This document shows, piece by piece, positions 1 to 7,707 of a stretch of DNA of 54,949 nt. This DNA comes from an uncultured Anaeromyxobacter sp. GTDB taxonomy: Bacteria; Myxococcota; Myxococcia; Myxococcales; Anaeromyxobacteraceae. Within the stretch, counting starts at the first letter, position 1, and every line of letters begins with the position of its first letter. Under the pieces are notes generated by a model, which worked only from the letters and a program-made list of their open reading frames with translations, did not search any database and was not told the DNA's origin. Both the position numbers and the translations under genes were made by a program. The stretch lies in contig CAIOAK010000118.1 in assembly GCA_903855945.1 (NCBI GenBank), positions 1 to 54,949 of the forward strand. Reading direction: 5' to 3'.

Positions 1-192
<192 letters not shown>

Positions 193-224
193 CTAGCCCC
201 CTGCCAGGGGACCGCGTCAAGCGG

Positions 225-249
225 GGAACGCTCGATGAAATAGCCGGTC
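225..249 (+). promoter_or_regulatory. candidate ECF-type autoregulatory promoter
   Basis: GGAAC at 225-229 is followed by 17 bases and then GTC at 247-249. This matches the general -35 GGAAC / -10 GTC pattern recognised by many ECF sigma factors. It points into the sigma factor gene and would start transcription about 12-15 bases before the ATG at 271. Autoregulation is usual for this family, but a match this short in GC-rich DNA could be chance. Confidence 0.35.
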
Positions 250-270
250 GGGTCCGCCGTACGGGGGAGC

Positions 271-930
271 ATGGTTGCAGCCCTCGCACTCCCCGGGATA
301 GGTTCCCGCGTCTCCTGGCCCGCGATGAATCAAAGGGAACGGGTCCTCTTGGCGCCTCCCTCCCACGACGCGGCACTCGCCCTCTCGGCCACCCGCGGCG
401 ACCGCCAGGCCTTCGCCAGGCTGGTCGAGGAGAACAAGCGCTCCGTCTACGGCCTGTGCCTCCGCCTCCTCTCCGATCCGGAGGAGGCCCGCGACGCGGC
501 CCAGGAGGCCTTCACCCGGGCCTACGCCTCCCTGGAGAGCTACGACCTCGAGCAGGCCTTCACCCCGTGGGTGCTCCGGATCGCCCGGAACCACTGCCTC
601 GATCTCCTCCGGCGCCGCATCCCCGCACGATCCCGGGTGGAACTCGACGCCGACACCGGCGACGGGACGCACCGCGAGCTCGCGGACACCACGACCGAGG
701 CGGCCGACGACACCCTCCAGAGGGCCGAGACCCACCGTGCGCTCGAGAAGGCCGTCGCCGCGCTGCCACCGAACTACCGCGAGGTGGTCCACCTCTTCCA
801 CGTGGAGCAGCTCTCCTACAAGGAGATCGCCGCCACGATGGGCATTCCGCTCGGCACGGTGATGACCTGGCTCCACCGTGCCCGGGCCCAGCTCCGCACG
901 CTTCTCGAGGGACAGGAGGTCGCTCCATGA
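271..930 (+). CDS. ECF-family RNA polymerase sigma factor
   Basis: This 219-residue sigma-70 family protein has the two-domain ECF layout. Region 2 (about residues 50-120) includes RLVEENKRSVYGLCLRLL, EEARDAAQEAFTRAY and FTPWVLRIARNHCLDLLRRR. Region 4 (about 160-212) includes LPPNYREVVHLFHVEQLSYK, the helix-turn-helix YKEIAATMGIPLGTVMTWLH and RARAQL. ATG at 271 has a good Shine-Dalgarno (GGGGGAG). ATG at 325 would remove an atypical 18-residue N-terminus but lacks one. The stop overlaps the next start by four bases (ATGA), and that gene encodes a zinc-type anti-sigma factor, so the pair is a classic sigma/anti-sigma unit. The inducing signal is unknown; the membrane and lipoprotein genes downstream suggest envelope stress. 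Confidence 0.93.
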   Translation: MVAALALPGIGSRVSWPAMNQRERVLLAPPSHDAALALSATRGDRQAFARLVEENKRSVYGLCLRLLSDPEEARDAAQEAFTRAYASLESYDLEQAFTPWVLRIARNHCLDLLRRRIPARSRVELDADTGDGTHRELADTTTEAADDTLQRAETHRALEKAVAALPPNYREVVHLFHVEQLSYKEIAATMGIPLGTVMTWLHRARAQLRTLLEGQEVAP

Positions 931-1448
931 CCGTCGTTCGACACCTCACCGACGAGGAGATCCAGCTCCACCTGGACGACGCGCCCGGGGCCGGGCGGGG
1001 CTCGGAGATCGAGGCCCACCTGGAAGGTTGTCCCGATTGCCAGGCCACCCTCCTCTCCTTCGAGGCGCTCTCCGAGGCGCTCTCGTCGCTGCCGGCCGGC
1101 GAGCCCCCGGCGGACTTCACTGCGAGTGTAATGGCCCGCATCGACGAGCGGGAGCAGGCACGGGAATCCGACCGGAGGGTGGCCGTCACCGTCCTCGGCG
1201 CGGTCGCCCTGGCGCTCACCATCGCCGTGGCAGCCGCCGGCCAGGCTGCCTGGGCGCCGGCCTTCTCGGCAGCCTCCTCCGCCGGGGTCGCGCTTCTGCG
1301 CACGGTGCGCATCGGTGCCGACATCCTCTCCCCGGTGCTGTCCGCCCTGAGGCTCGAGATCCTCGTCGTCACGGCCCTCCTCGGGATCGCCCTCACCCTC
1401 GCCCTCTCCCGCCTGGCGGCTCCTCCCCGCCACGGCCACGCTGCCTGA
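927..1448 (+). CDS. membrane-anchored zinc-type (ZAS) anti-sigma factor
   Basis: This 173-residue protein starts at ATG 927, inside the sigma gene stop, with a strong AGGAGG at 914-919. The N-terminus carries the ZAS/zf-HC2 signature HLTDEEIQLHLD followed by EAHLEGCPDC (H-x3-C-x2-C), which binds zinc and contacts the sigma factor in this family. Two hydrophobic segments follow: VAVTVLGAVALALTIAVAAA (about 90-110) and one near 145-163 (LEILVVTALLGIALTLAL). It should hold the sigma factor inactive at the membrane. The cytoplasmic zinc domain and translational coupling are typical; the trigger that inactivates it cannot be read from sequence. Confidence 0.9.
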   Translation: MTVVRHLTDEEIQLHLDDAPGAGRGSEIEAHLEGCPDCQATLLSFEALSEALSSLPAGEPPADFTASVMARIDEREQARESDRRVAVTVLGAVALALTIAVAAAGQAAWAPAFSAASSAGVALLRTVRIGADILSPVLSALRLEILVVTALLGIALTLALSRLAAPPRHGHAA

Positions 1449-1461
1449 AACGGAGCTCCCC

Positions 1462-3156
1462 ATGACCACAGCGCTCGCCCTCTCCCTCGCACTCCTCGTC
1501 GCGGCCCCGCCGCCGGCTCCCCCCGCACCTCCCACGACCGGGGCTGTCTCCGCTCGTCCGGGGCGCGACGGGCGCCTCCTCGGCGACTGGCCGGAGAAGA
1601 CGACGTCGGCGAAGGTCTCGCTCCGCGACGGCAAGTTCACGGTGGACAAGGCGCTGCGCCGGATCGCCGACGCGGCCGGCTGGAGCCTGGTGGCCAACAC
1701 CGGCCGGGCGGGCGACCGGACGCTCGTCATCGACCTGCGCGACGTCCCGGTGGAGGACGCGCTCGTGGCCGTCCTCGAGGGGACGACGCTCGCCGCCACG
1801 CGGCGCGGGGACACGGTCACCGTGGCTCCGCGGGCCGTGCCGGTCTCCGAGACCCCTGTCCTCTCCGGGTTCGGCGCCCCCTCGGGCAAGAAGGTCACCG
1901 CCACCTTCGCGGACGTGGGCGTGGACAAGGCGCTCCGCCAGATCGCCGAGGAGGCGGGCTGGTCGATCGTGCTTCCACCCGGTCTGCGCGGGGCCGTGAA
2001 TGCGAGCTTCCGCGCCACCCCGGCCGAGGAGGCGCTGAAGGCGGTGCTGGCCCAGGCGGGGCTCGTCGCCATCCGGGACGGCTCGATCGTCACGGTGACG
2101 CGCGAGACCGGTCCGAGGAAGGTGATCCGCGGAGAGCGCCGCCGGCTCGTCTTCGGCGGCAACGGCGAACTCGCCACCGAGGATGTCCAGGGCATCGCCG
2201 ACGAGGCGCGCAAGGCCACCGTGGAGGCGCTCGCCGAGGCGCAGGCCGATCTGGCCGATGCGGGGGTCGACGAGGGCGCGGGCGCCAAGAAGAGGGACAA
2301 GGTGCTGACCGGCGACGTGACCATCGGCCCCGGCGAACGGTGGCGGGACGTGGTGGCGATCCGGGGCAACGTCCGGCTCGGGCCCGGTTCGTCCGCGCGC
2401 CAGGTGACGGCCATCCTGGGCAACGTCGAGCTCGAGCCCGGGTCGAGCGTCGCCCAGGAGGTGGTCGCGGTGGGCGGGAACGTCCACGTCGCCTCGGATG
2501 CCCACGTGGGCAACGATGTGGTGAGCGTGGGAGGCGAGGTCTCCATCGATCCGGGAGGCGTCGTGGACGGCCAGGAGGTGTCGGTGAACATCCCCGGCGT
2601 CGCCAGCGTCATGGGGCTCGCCTCCCAGTCGCCGGTGAAGCACCTCTCCGCCAGCTTCAAGATCGGCCAGGCCATCGCCAAGTTCGTGGTCTTCTTCCTG
2701 CTCGGCCTGCTCCTGCTCGCGCTGGTGCCGGCCCGTCTCGACCGGGTGGTCGCGAGCCTCACCCGCTCGCCGACACGCGACGTGCTGGTCGGGGTGCTCG
2801 GAACGGCCGCAATGCCGGTTCTCACCGTGCTCCTCGTCGTCACGGTCATCGGCATCCTCCTCGTGCCGGTGCAACTCATCGCCATACTGGTTGCCGGGAT
2901 CCTGGGATACACGGCCCTCGCGCTCCTCGTGGGACGCGCCCTGCCCATCCGGACGGAGAAGGGCACCGCCGTCGTCCAGCTGGCCGTGGGAACGGCCCTC
3001 GTGGTGATCCTGAGCGAGATCCCATACGTCGGGATCATGGCGATGATCACGGCCTGGTTCCTGATCTTCGGGGCGGTCCTGCGGACCCGGGGCGGACAGC
3101 CATCCCCCGCAGCACCGGCCGCGACGACCAGCATCGCCCCGACCACGGCCCCCTGA
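1462..3156 (+). CDS. STN-like repeats plus polymer-forming (bactofilin-like) repeats and membrane domain
   Basis: This 564-residue protein begins with a signal-like hydrophobic N-terminus and a Pro-rich linker. Two copies of a secretin/TonB short N-terminal (STN)-like module follow: about 48-122 (FTVDKALRRIADAAGWSLVA...VEDALVAVL) and 140-212 (VDKALRQIAEEAGWSIVL...AEEALKAVL). Residues about 283-375 are regular beta-solenoid-like repeats (GDVTIGPGE, RGNVRLGPGSS, LGNVELEPGSS, GGNVHVASDA, GGEVSIDPGG) resembling polymer-forming cytoskeletal proteins. Then come several membrane segments (about 402-425, 438-490, 503-530) and a Pro/Ala tail. It follows the anti-sigma gene by 13 bases with GGAG before the ATG, so it is probably a target or partner of the ECF system. 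Function is unknown; the domain calls come from visible repeats. Confidence 0.72.
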   Translation: MTTALALSLALLVAAPPPAPPAPPTTGAVSARPGRDGRLLGDWPEKTTSAKVSLRDGKFTVDKALRRIADAAGWSLVANTGRAGDRTLVIDLRDVPVEDALVAVLEGTTLAATRRGDTVTVAPRAVPVSETPVLSGFGAPSGKKVTATFADVGVDKALRQIAEEAGWSIVLPPGLRGAVNASFRATPAEEALKAVLAQAGLVAIRDGSIVTVTRETGPRKVIRGERRRLVFGGNGELATEDVQGIADEARKATVEALAEAQADLADAGVDEGAGAKKRDKVLTGDVTIGPGERWRDVVAIRGNVRLGPGSSARQVTAILGNVELEPGSSVAQEVVAVGGNVHVASDAHVGNDVVSVGGEVSIDPGGVVDGQEVSVNIPGVASVMGLASQSPVKHLSASFKIGQAIAKFVVFFLLGLLLLALVPARLDRVVASLTRSPTRDVLVGVLGTAAMPVLTVLLVVTVIGILLVPVQLIAILVAGILGYTALALLVGRALPIRTEKGTAVVQLAVGTALVVILSEIPYVGIMAMITAWFLIFGAVLRTRGGQPSPAAPAATTSIAPTTAP

Positions 3157-3188
3157 CGTCCTCCGGAGCAGGTACCCTACAGGGGCGC

Positions 3189-3216
3189 TTGCTCCGGGGT
3201 CAGGTAACGATAGGTT
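3189..3216 (+). promoter_or_regulatory. candidate sigma70 promoter of lipoprotein gene, leaderless type
   Basis: TTGCTC (3189-3194), 16-base spacer, TAGGTT (3211-3216). The ATG at 3224 lies only seven bases after the -10 and has no Shine-Dalgarno. The arrangement predicts that transcription starts at or next to the start codon. Confidence 0.42.
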
Positions 3217-3223
3217 TCAGCAC

Positions 3224-3829
3224 ATGACCCTTCGACGACTGGCAGTGCTCGCCTCCTCCTCCGCCATCCTCGCCTGCGCCACCCCGTCCGGCACCCCCGT
3301 GGCCGTGACCACGCCCGCTCCGGGTGAGGTGAAGCAGTCCACCTTCAAGGCGGACGGTGAGATCTTCTTCGACGCCCAGGCCGCCGGCACGAGCGTCGCC
3401 TGGAACGACTTCTACATGCGTGGGCCGAACGTGAACATGGCCCTCGACTCGAAGGGGCAGTGGGGCGGGAACATCGGGAACCGGAACATGATCGTCACCG
3501 TGAAGCCGGGGCGGGTCACCGGTGACGGCGTGGACCTCTTCGTGGTTCAGAAGACCACGCCGAAGGGGCCGGTGCTCTCCGTCCAGGGGATGTACTTCCA
3601 GCGGCAGGTCTGGTTCACCATCAAGCCCGGCGAGATCCAGGGCACCACCGACGGAGGGCACTGCTCCTTCGATCTCTACCCCGCGAAGCAGCCCGGCTTC
3701 TGGACGGGCGGCGTGGGCTGCGGTGGAAGCCTCCGGGAGGGGGTCCTCCAGTTGAGCGGAACGGCCGCCAACCTGGCCCAGCCCCCCATGCCGCAGCTCT
3801 TCTTCGCTCTGATCGCCGTCCTTCCCTGA
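3224..3829 (+). CDS. conserved-looking lipoprotein of unknown function
   Basis: This 201-residue secreted protein has a lipoprotein signal MTLRRLAVLASSSAILACAT with a lipobox at ILAC, so Cys18 should be lipidated. The mature part is beta-rich with short motifs such as ADGEIFFDAQAAGTSVAWND and a late VGCGGSL; two or three later Cys could form a disulfide. I recognise no enzyme signature. It follows the ECF operon on the same strand by 67 bases, with its own candidate promoter whose -10 almost abuts the ATG. It converges on the HEAT-repeat lipoprotein with only seven bases between stops. Role unknown; location most likely outer-membrane or periplasmic. Confidence 0.75.
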   Translation: MTLRRLAVLASSSAILACATPSGTPVAVTTPAPGEVKQSTFKADGEIFFDAQAAGTSVAWNDFYMRGPNVNMALDSKGQWGGNIGNRNMIVTVKPGRVTGDGVDLFVVQKTTPKGPVLSVQGMYFQRQVWFTIKPGEIQGTTDGGHCSFDLYPAKQPGFWTGGVGCGGSLREGVLQLSGTAANLAQPPMPQLFFALIAVLP

Positions 3830-3836
3830 AGATCCT

Positions 3837-5768
3837 TCAAGGCTTCTGGGGCGACCGAGTCGGAAGGCGGGCCAGGGCCTCCAGGGCTGCGCGCCGCACC
3901 TCTGCGTAGTAGTCGGAACGGAGGGCCTCGAGCCTGCCGGCCGCCGGCTCGTACCGGATCTTGCCGATGGCCCGCGCCGCCGCCGCCCGGATGGCGGGCC
4001 GGTCGGCGAGGAGTTCGGCGTGGAGGACCTCGCCCGCGTCCTGCGTTCCGAGCAACGCCAGCGATTCCACCGCGTCCAGCCGTCCTCGCGTCGCTCCGGT
4101 CTGGAGGGTCGCGAGGAGCACCGCTCCGCCTTCCGGGGCGCCGAGGCGCCCGAGGGCTCGCGCGGCCGCCGAGGCGAGCGGCCCGGCGAGGAGCGGCGAT
4201 AGCATCGGGACGACCGATGGGTCTCCGGTAGCCCCCAGGGCCCGGACGACGGCGTCCGCCTCCTCCGGGTCGTCGGCGTGGGCGCGCAGGGCCGCAGCCA
4301 GCATCGGCACCGCCTGCGCACCTGCCGGAGCCAGGGCCTCGTAGGCCGCGATCCGGACGGATGCATCCTCGTCCGTGGCGAGGCGGCCGAGGAGTGGCAG
4401 GGCCCCGGGGACGCGCCCGGGGATGAGCGCCCGGGTGGCTGCGCCCCGCACCCGTGGCTCGGCCGAGGCGACGAGGGGCGCGACGACCGACGCCGCCGAG
4501 AGGGGCGCGATGCGGGCGAGCGCCACCCGGTACTCGATTCGCTCGTCGAGGTCTCCCGTGTCGCCGAGGATCGCGAGCCTCCGCTGGAGGGGCACGAGCG
4601 CGCCGGGGTAGGCGATCTCGCCGAGCGACCGGGCGGCGGCCGCACGGACGAGCGCGTCGCGGCTCGAGGTGACGAGGTTCGTCGCCTTGTCCGCCGGCAG
4701 CTTGACCCGGTCCGGCGGGAGGCCCATGGAACCGAGCGCCGCGAGGGCGGCGAGGGTGTCGGTGCCCCCCTTCGCGATTCGCTGGGCGAGCGGACGCTCC
4801 GGGCAGTCGGCGGCGCGGGTTGCCGAGGCCGCGGCGGCAGCGCGAGCCGAATCGGGGTCCCGGGAGCGAAGCGCCACCTCGCAGAGCCCGATGGCGACCC
4901 CTGGAGCCTGGGGGAGCGCGTCGAGGGCCGCGACAGCCACGATCGCCACCCGGGCGGGGGCCGACGTTCCCGCTTCGATGAGGGCGTCGGCTGCCTGGGG
5001 CAATCCCAGGCTCCCGAGCGCCCACGCGGCCGATTCAGCGAGGCTGGCCGGGGTGCCCGCCAGCGCTGCCTCCAGCGGGGCAAGGGCCGCGGCATCCCCC
5101 GACGAGCCCAGGCCGCGGGCAGCCGCCCCGGCGATCCGGGGATCGGTGCCCGCGCCCTCCAGGAGCGGAACGAGGATCTTCACCGCCTCGGCCCGGCCAC
5201 TTCGCCCCAGTTCCTCGGCGGCGCCGGTGCGCCCCGCGACCGTTCCGCTCTCGAGCGCTCTGCGATTCCGTTCCCAGAGGAGCCGGGACTCCGCCTCCAC
5301 CGCGTCGCGGAGCGAGGCGCCGACCGCCCGCATGGCCTGTGCGATCTCGACCCTTCCCCGCGAGTCGGAACGGCCGTAGGCCTGCGCGAGGGCCTGTCCA
5401 GCGGCCTCGCTCATCAGAGCCGCGCTCGCGGCGTCGGCGGGCGACCTGTCGGGCCGGAGTGCGACGAGGGCTCGGGCCGCGGAGGAGACCACCTCCGGAT
5501 CGGAATCCCCGAGCATCGCCGCGAGCGGCTCCAGGGAGCGGGTCCCCCCGCGGGTGCCGAGCGCCCGTGCCGCCGCGGCGCGCACCCCGGGATGGGGGTC
5601 CATCTGGGCGACGAGGAGCGCGGAGAGTTGCTGGCCGTCCCGGGCGTCGGTCCATCGCTCCACCGCAGCCGCACGGCGTGCCGGATCGGGGGCGTCCAGA
5701 TCGCCGCGACCGCCGGGGTGGCAGGCCGCGATCGCCGTCGCGAGAAGCGCGGCGGCGAATCGTCTCAC
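3837..5768 (-). CDS. HEAT-repeat lipoprotein
   Basis: A GTG start overlaps the stop of the upstream pseudouridine synthase gene (GTGA). The 643-residue product opens with MRRFAAALLATAIAACHPGG, a lipoprotein signal with lipobox AIAAC. Almost all the rest is tandem HEAT/PBS-lyase-type helical repeats of about 30 residues, e.g. PHPGVRAAAARALGTRGG, DSDPEVVSSAARALVALR, ADPRIRGAA-like units and DPSVVPMLSPLLAGPLASAA. Such solenoids are protein-interaction scaffolds. It is the last gene of the translationally coupled scpA-scpB-rluB run, an odd place for an exported protein. Lipidation and the HEAT fold are well supported; the partner is unknown. Confidence 0.85.
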   Translation of the reverse strand: MRRFAAALLATAIAACHPGGRGDLDAPDPARRAAAVERWTDARDGQQLSALLVAQMDPHPGVRAAAARALGTRGGTRSLEPLAAMLGDSDPEVVSSAARALVALRPDRSPADAASAALMSEAAGQALAQAYGRSDSRGRVEIAQAMRAVGASLRDAVEAESRLLWERNRRALESGTVAGRTGAAEELGRSGRAEAVKILVPLLEGAGTDPRIAGAAARGLGSSGDAAALAPLEAALAGTPASLAESAAWALGSLGLPQAADALIEAGTSAPARVAIVAVAALDALPQAPGVAIGLCEVALRSRDPDSARAAAAASATRAADCPERPLAQRIAKGGTDTLAALAALGSMGLPPDRVKLPADKATNLVTSSRDALVRAAAARSLGEIAYPGALVPLQRRLAILGDTGDLDERIEYRVALARIAPLSAASVVAPLVASAEPRVRGAATRALIPGRVPGALPLLGRLATDEDASVRIAAYEALAPAGAQAVPMLAAALRAHADDPEEADAVVRALGATGDPSVVPMLSPLLAGPLASAAARALGRLGAPEGGAVLLATLQTGATRGRLDAVESLALLGTQDAGEVLHAELLADRPAIRAAAARAIGKIRYEPAAGRLEALRSDYYAEVRRAALEALARLPTRSPQKP

Positions 5769-6766
5769 CGCTTGCGGCCCGGCCCTTCCCGCCGGCGGCC
5801 GGAGGGCGGCTTTGCGCCTCGTGGACGAGGCCCGGAAGACCGCTTCCCACCCCGTGAACGAGGATCGGCAGACGGCCTGGTGCCACGTGAAGGCGGTTCG
5901 GCGGTCGGCTTCACGCCTCGTGAACGACGCTCGGATTCGGGTTCGACGTCGCCCCGAGGCGGGCGCGGCGCGGGGGCGCCGTGGCCATGTCTGCGGGCGG
6001 CGCGCGGAAGGCGGAGGGGTGCCGTGCTGGTCGGTTCCTCGCCGCCCATCCCGGAGGACCGGCGAAGCGTGGCCACCTCCTCGGGCTTGAGTTCACGGGA
6101 GTGGCCCGGCCGGAGTCCGGCGACGCTGATCCCGCCGAACTCGGGGCGGAAGAGGCGAAGCACGTCGAGACCGACCGCCTCGCAGAGCCGCTTCACGAGG
6201 TGGCGCCGCCCCTCCCCCACCACCACGCGGATCCAGCTGTTCTTCTCGACCCGCTCGTGGACCGTCGCCTCGAGCGCCTGAGCGGGGCCATCCTCCAGGC
6301 GGAGCCCCGCCACCATCCGGGCCAGCGCGCCCGGCTCCGGGTCTCCCTTCACCTTCACGAGGTAGGTCCGGCGATGGCCGTAGCGGGGGTGGGCGAGGCG
6401 GTTGGCCAGATCGCCATCGGTCGTGAAGAGGAGCGCGCCCTCGGCGTCCCAGTCGAGTCGCCCCACGGGGAAGACCCGTTCCTTCACATCAGCCAGGTAC
6501 TGGGCCACCGTGGGGCGCCCCTGCGGATCGGAGAGCGTGGTCACGCAGCCGGGAGGCTTGTAGAGGAGCAGATACCTTGCGCGCTCCTGGACCTCCACGG
6601 GGCGGCCGTCCACGACGACGAGGTCCTTCCCCGCGTCGACCTGGGTCCCCATCTCCGTCACCACCTTGCCGTTCACCAGGACGCGCCCGGCGGCGATCAG
6701 CTCCTCGGCCTTGCGGCGAGAGGCGACGCCGGCGCTGGCGAGGAATTTCTGGAGACGTTCGGTCAA
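5765..6766 (-). CDS. rluB: RsuA/RluB-family rRNA pseudouridine synthase with repeat tail
   Basis: The TTG start at 6766 is embedded in the scpB stop (TTGA) and gives 333 residues. An S4 RNA-binding domain is at the N-terminus (ERLQKFLASAGVASRRKAEE). The RsuA-type catalytic core follows, with YLLLYKPPG, the catalytic-Asp motif VGRLDWDAEGALLFT, DLANRLAHPRYGHRRTYLVK and EGRRHLVKRLCEAVG. The family isomerises uridine in 23S or 16S rRNA; RluB/RsuB subgroup members neighbour scpAB in many bacteria, which favours an RluB-like role. Residues from about 240 on are a basic, disordered tail containing four 11-residue RG-rich repeats (280-323), absent from standard RluB. The longer upstream open frame is a shadow of scpB. 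Confidence 0.9.
   Translation of the reverse strand: MTERLQKFLASAGVASRRKAEELIAAGRVLVNGKVVTEMGTQVDAGKDLVVVDGRPVEVQERARYLLLYKPPGCVTTLSDPQGRPTVAQYLADVKERVFPVGRLDWDAEGALLFTTDGDLANRLAHPRYGHRRTYLVKVKGDPEPGALARMVAGLRLEDGPAQALEATVHERVEKNSWIRVVVGEGRRHLVKRLCEAVGLDVLRLFRPEFGGISVAGLRPGHSRELKPEEVATLRRSSGMGGEEPTSTAPLRLPRAARRHGHGAPAPRPPRGDVEPESERRSRGVKPTAEPPSRGTRPSADPRSRGGKRSSGPRPRGAKPPSGRRREGPGRKR
5798..5929 (-). repeat. four 33-bp tandem repeats encoding an RG-rich tail
   Basis: Four copies of a 33-base unit lie in the 3' end of the rluB-like gene; the core CGTG(G/A)A recurs at 5820, 5853, 5886 and 5919, exactly 33 bases apart. In frame they encode RRSRGVKPTAE, PPSRGTRPSAD, PRSRGGKRSSG and PRPRGAKPPSG. 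The copies have diverged, so the array is not recent. Confidence 0.85.
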
Positions 6767-7707
6767 GGGGTACCTTCTTCGCCCGCGCCCTCGGGCGGAG
6801 GCGGCTCGGGGTCGAGGATGGATCGCACCGTCCGGGTGCTCGAATCGGCCCGGTCGATGGCCTGCTCCAGTTCGGCGAGGGCGGCATCGCCCTCCTCCCG
6901 ACCCTTCTCGAGCGCGGCGCGCAGGTTGGGATCGGTGAGCTCGGCCACGAGACCCTGGAGGGAGGCCACCTCGGGCGGCGCCTCCTTCTCGACGATCTCC
7001 CGGTGCTCCTCGGAGAGCTCGTGGAACTCGCGCAGCGTGGGGAGAGAGGCCAGGTCCTTCAGGGCGAAGAACTCGAGGAACTCGCGGGTCGTCCCGTAGA
7101 TGATGGGACGGCCCGGCTCCTCCTTCTTCCCCAGGATCTTGAGGAGCTTTCGCTCGAGCAGCGCCTTCATCACGGCGCCCGAGTCCACGCCCCGGATGTC
7201 CTCCACCTCGGGGCGCGTGACCGGCTGCCGGTAGGCGACGATGGCGAGGGTCTCCAGCGCGGCGCGGGTGAGCCGCTGCGGTTTCACCCGGAGGAAACGG
7301 CGCGCGTGGTCCGAAGCGTCGGGGGCCGTCCGGAGTTGCCAGCCGCCGGCCACCTCGTGGAGCACGATGCCCGAGACCCCTTCGCGGAACGTCCCGGAGA
7401 TCTCGTCGAGCGCCTTCCGGATCCGCACCGGCTCGAGTCCGGTGGACTGACGGACCTCCTCGATGGTGAGCGGCTTCTCGGAGAGGAAGAGGAGAGCCTC
7501 CACGATGGTCCTGGCCCGCTCCGGCGAAAGCCTCCGGGCCTGCGCGGCGAGCTTCTCGAAGGGCTCCTCGCGCTCCGCTTCCCCTTCGGGAACCTCGATG
7601 GCCGCGGGCTCGACCTCGTCGAGCGATGGGTCGGCCTTCACCTCCTCGGCGGCCTGGAGGGCCTGAAGCTCCTCGGCGCTCGGGCCGGGTCCCTGGTTCT
7701 CGGTCAT
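6763..7707 (-). CDS. scpB: segregation and condensation protein B
   Basis: This 314-residue protein has the paired winged-helix core of ScpB at about 60-220: ARTIVEALLFLSEKPLTIEE, TRAALETLAIVAYRQPVTRP, VEDIRGVDSGAVMKALLERK and GRPIIYGTTREFLEFFAL are family-typical. ScpB binds ScpA and with Smc forms the bacterial condensin that organises and segregates the nucleoid. N- and C-terminal acidic extensions make it longer than the usual ~200 residues. The start overlaps the scpA stop (ATGA) and its own stop overlaps the rluB-like TTG start, so scpA-scpB-rluB should be translated as a coupled set. Confidence 0.95.
   Translation of the reverse strand: MTENQGPGPSAEELQALQAAEEVKADPSLDEVEPAAIEVPEGEAEREEPFEKLAAQARRLSPERARTIVEALLFLSEKPLTIEEVRQSTGLEPVRIRKALDEISGTFREGVSGIVLHEVAGGWQLRTAPDASDHARRFLRVKPQRLTRAALETLAIVAYRQPVTRPEVEDIRGVDSGAVMKALLERKLLKILGKKEEPGRPIIYGTTREFLEFFALKDLASLPTLREFHELSEEHREIVEKEAPPEVASLQGLVAELTDPNLRAALEKGREEGDAALAELEQAIDRADSSTRTVRSILDPEPPPPEGAGEEGTP

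Noticed and set aside
816-3146. 776-codon minus-strand open frame
   Set aside because: Ser/Thr/Arg-rich shadow of the anti-sigma and STN/solenoid genes.
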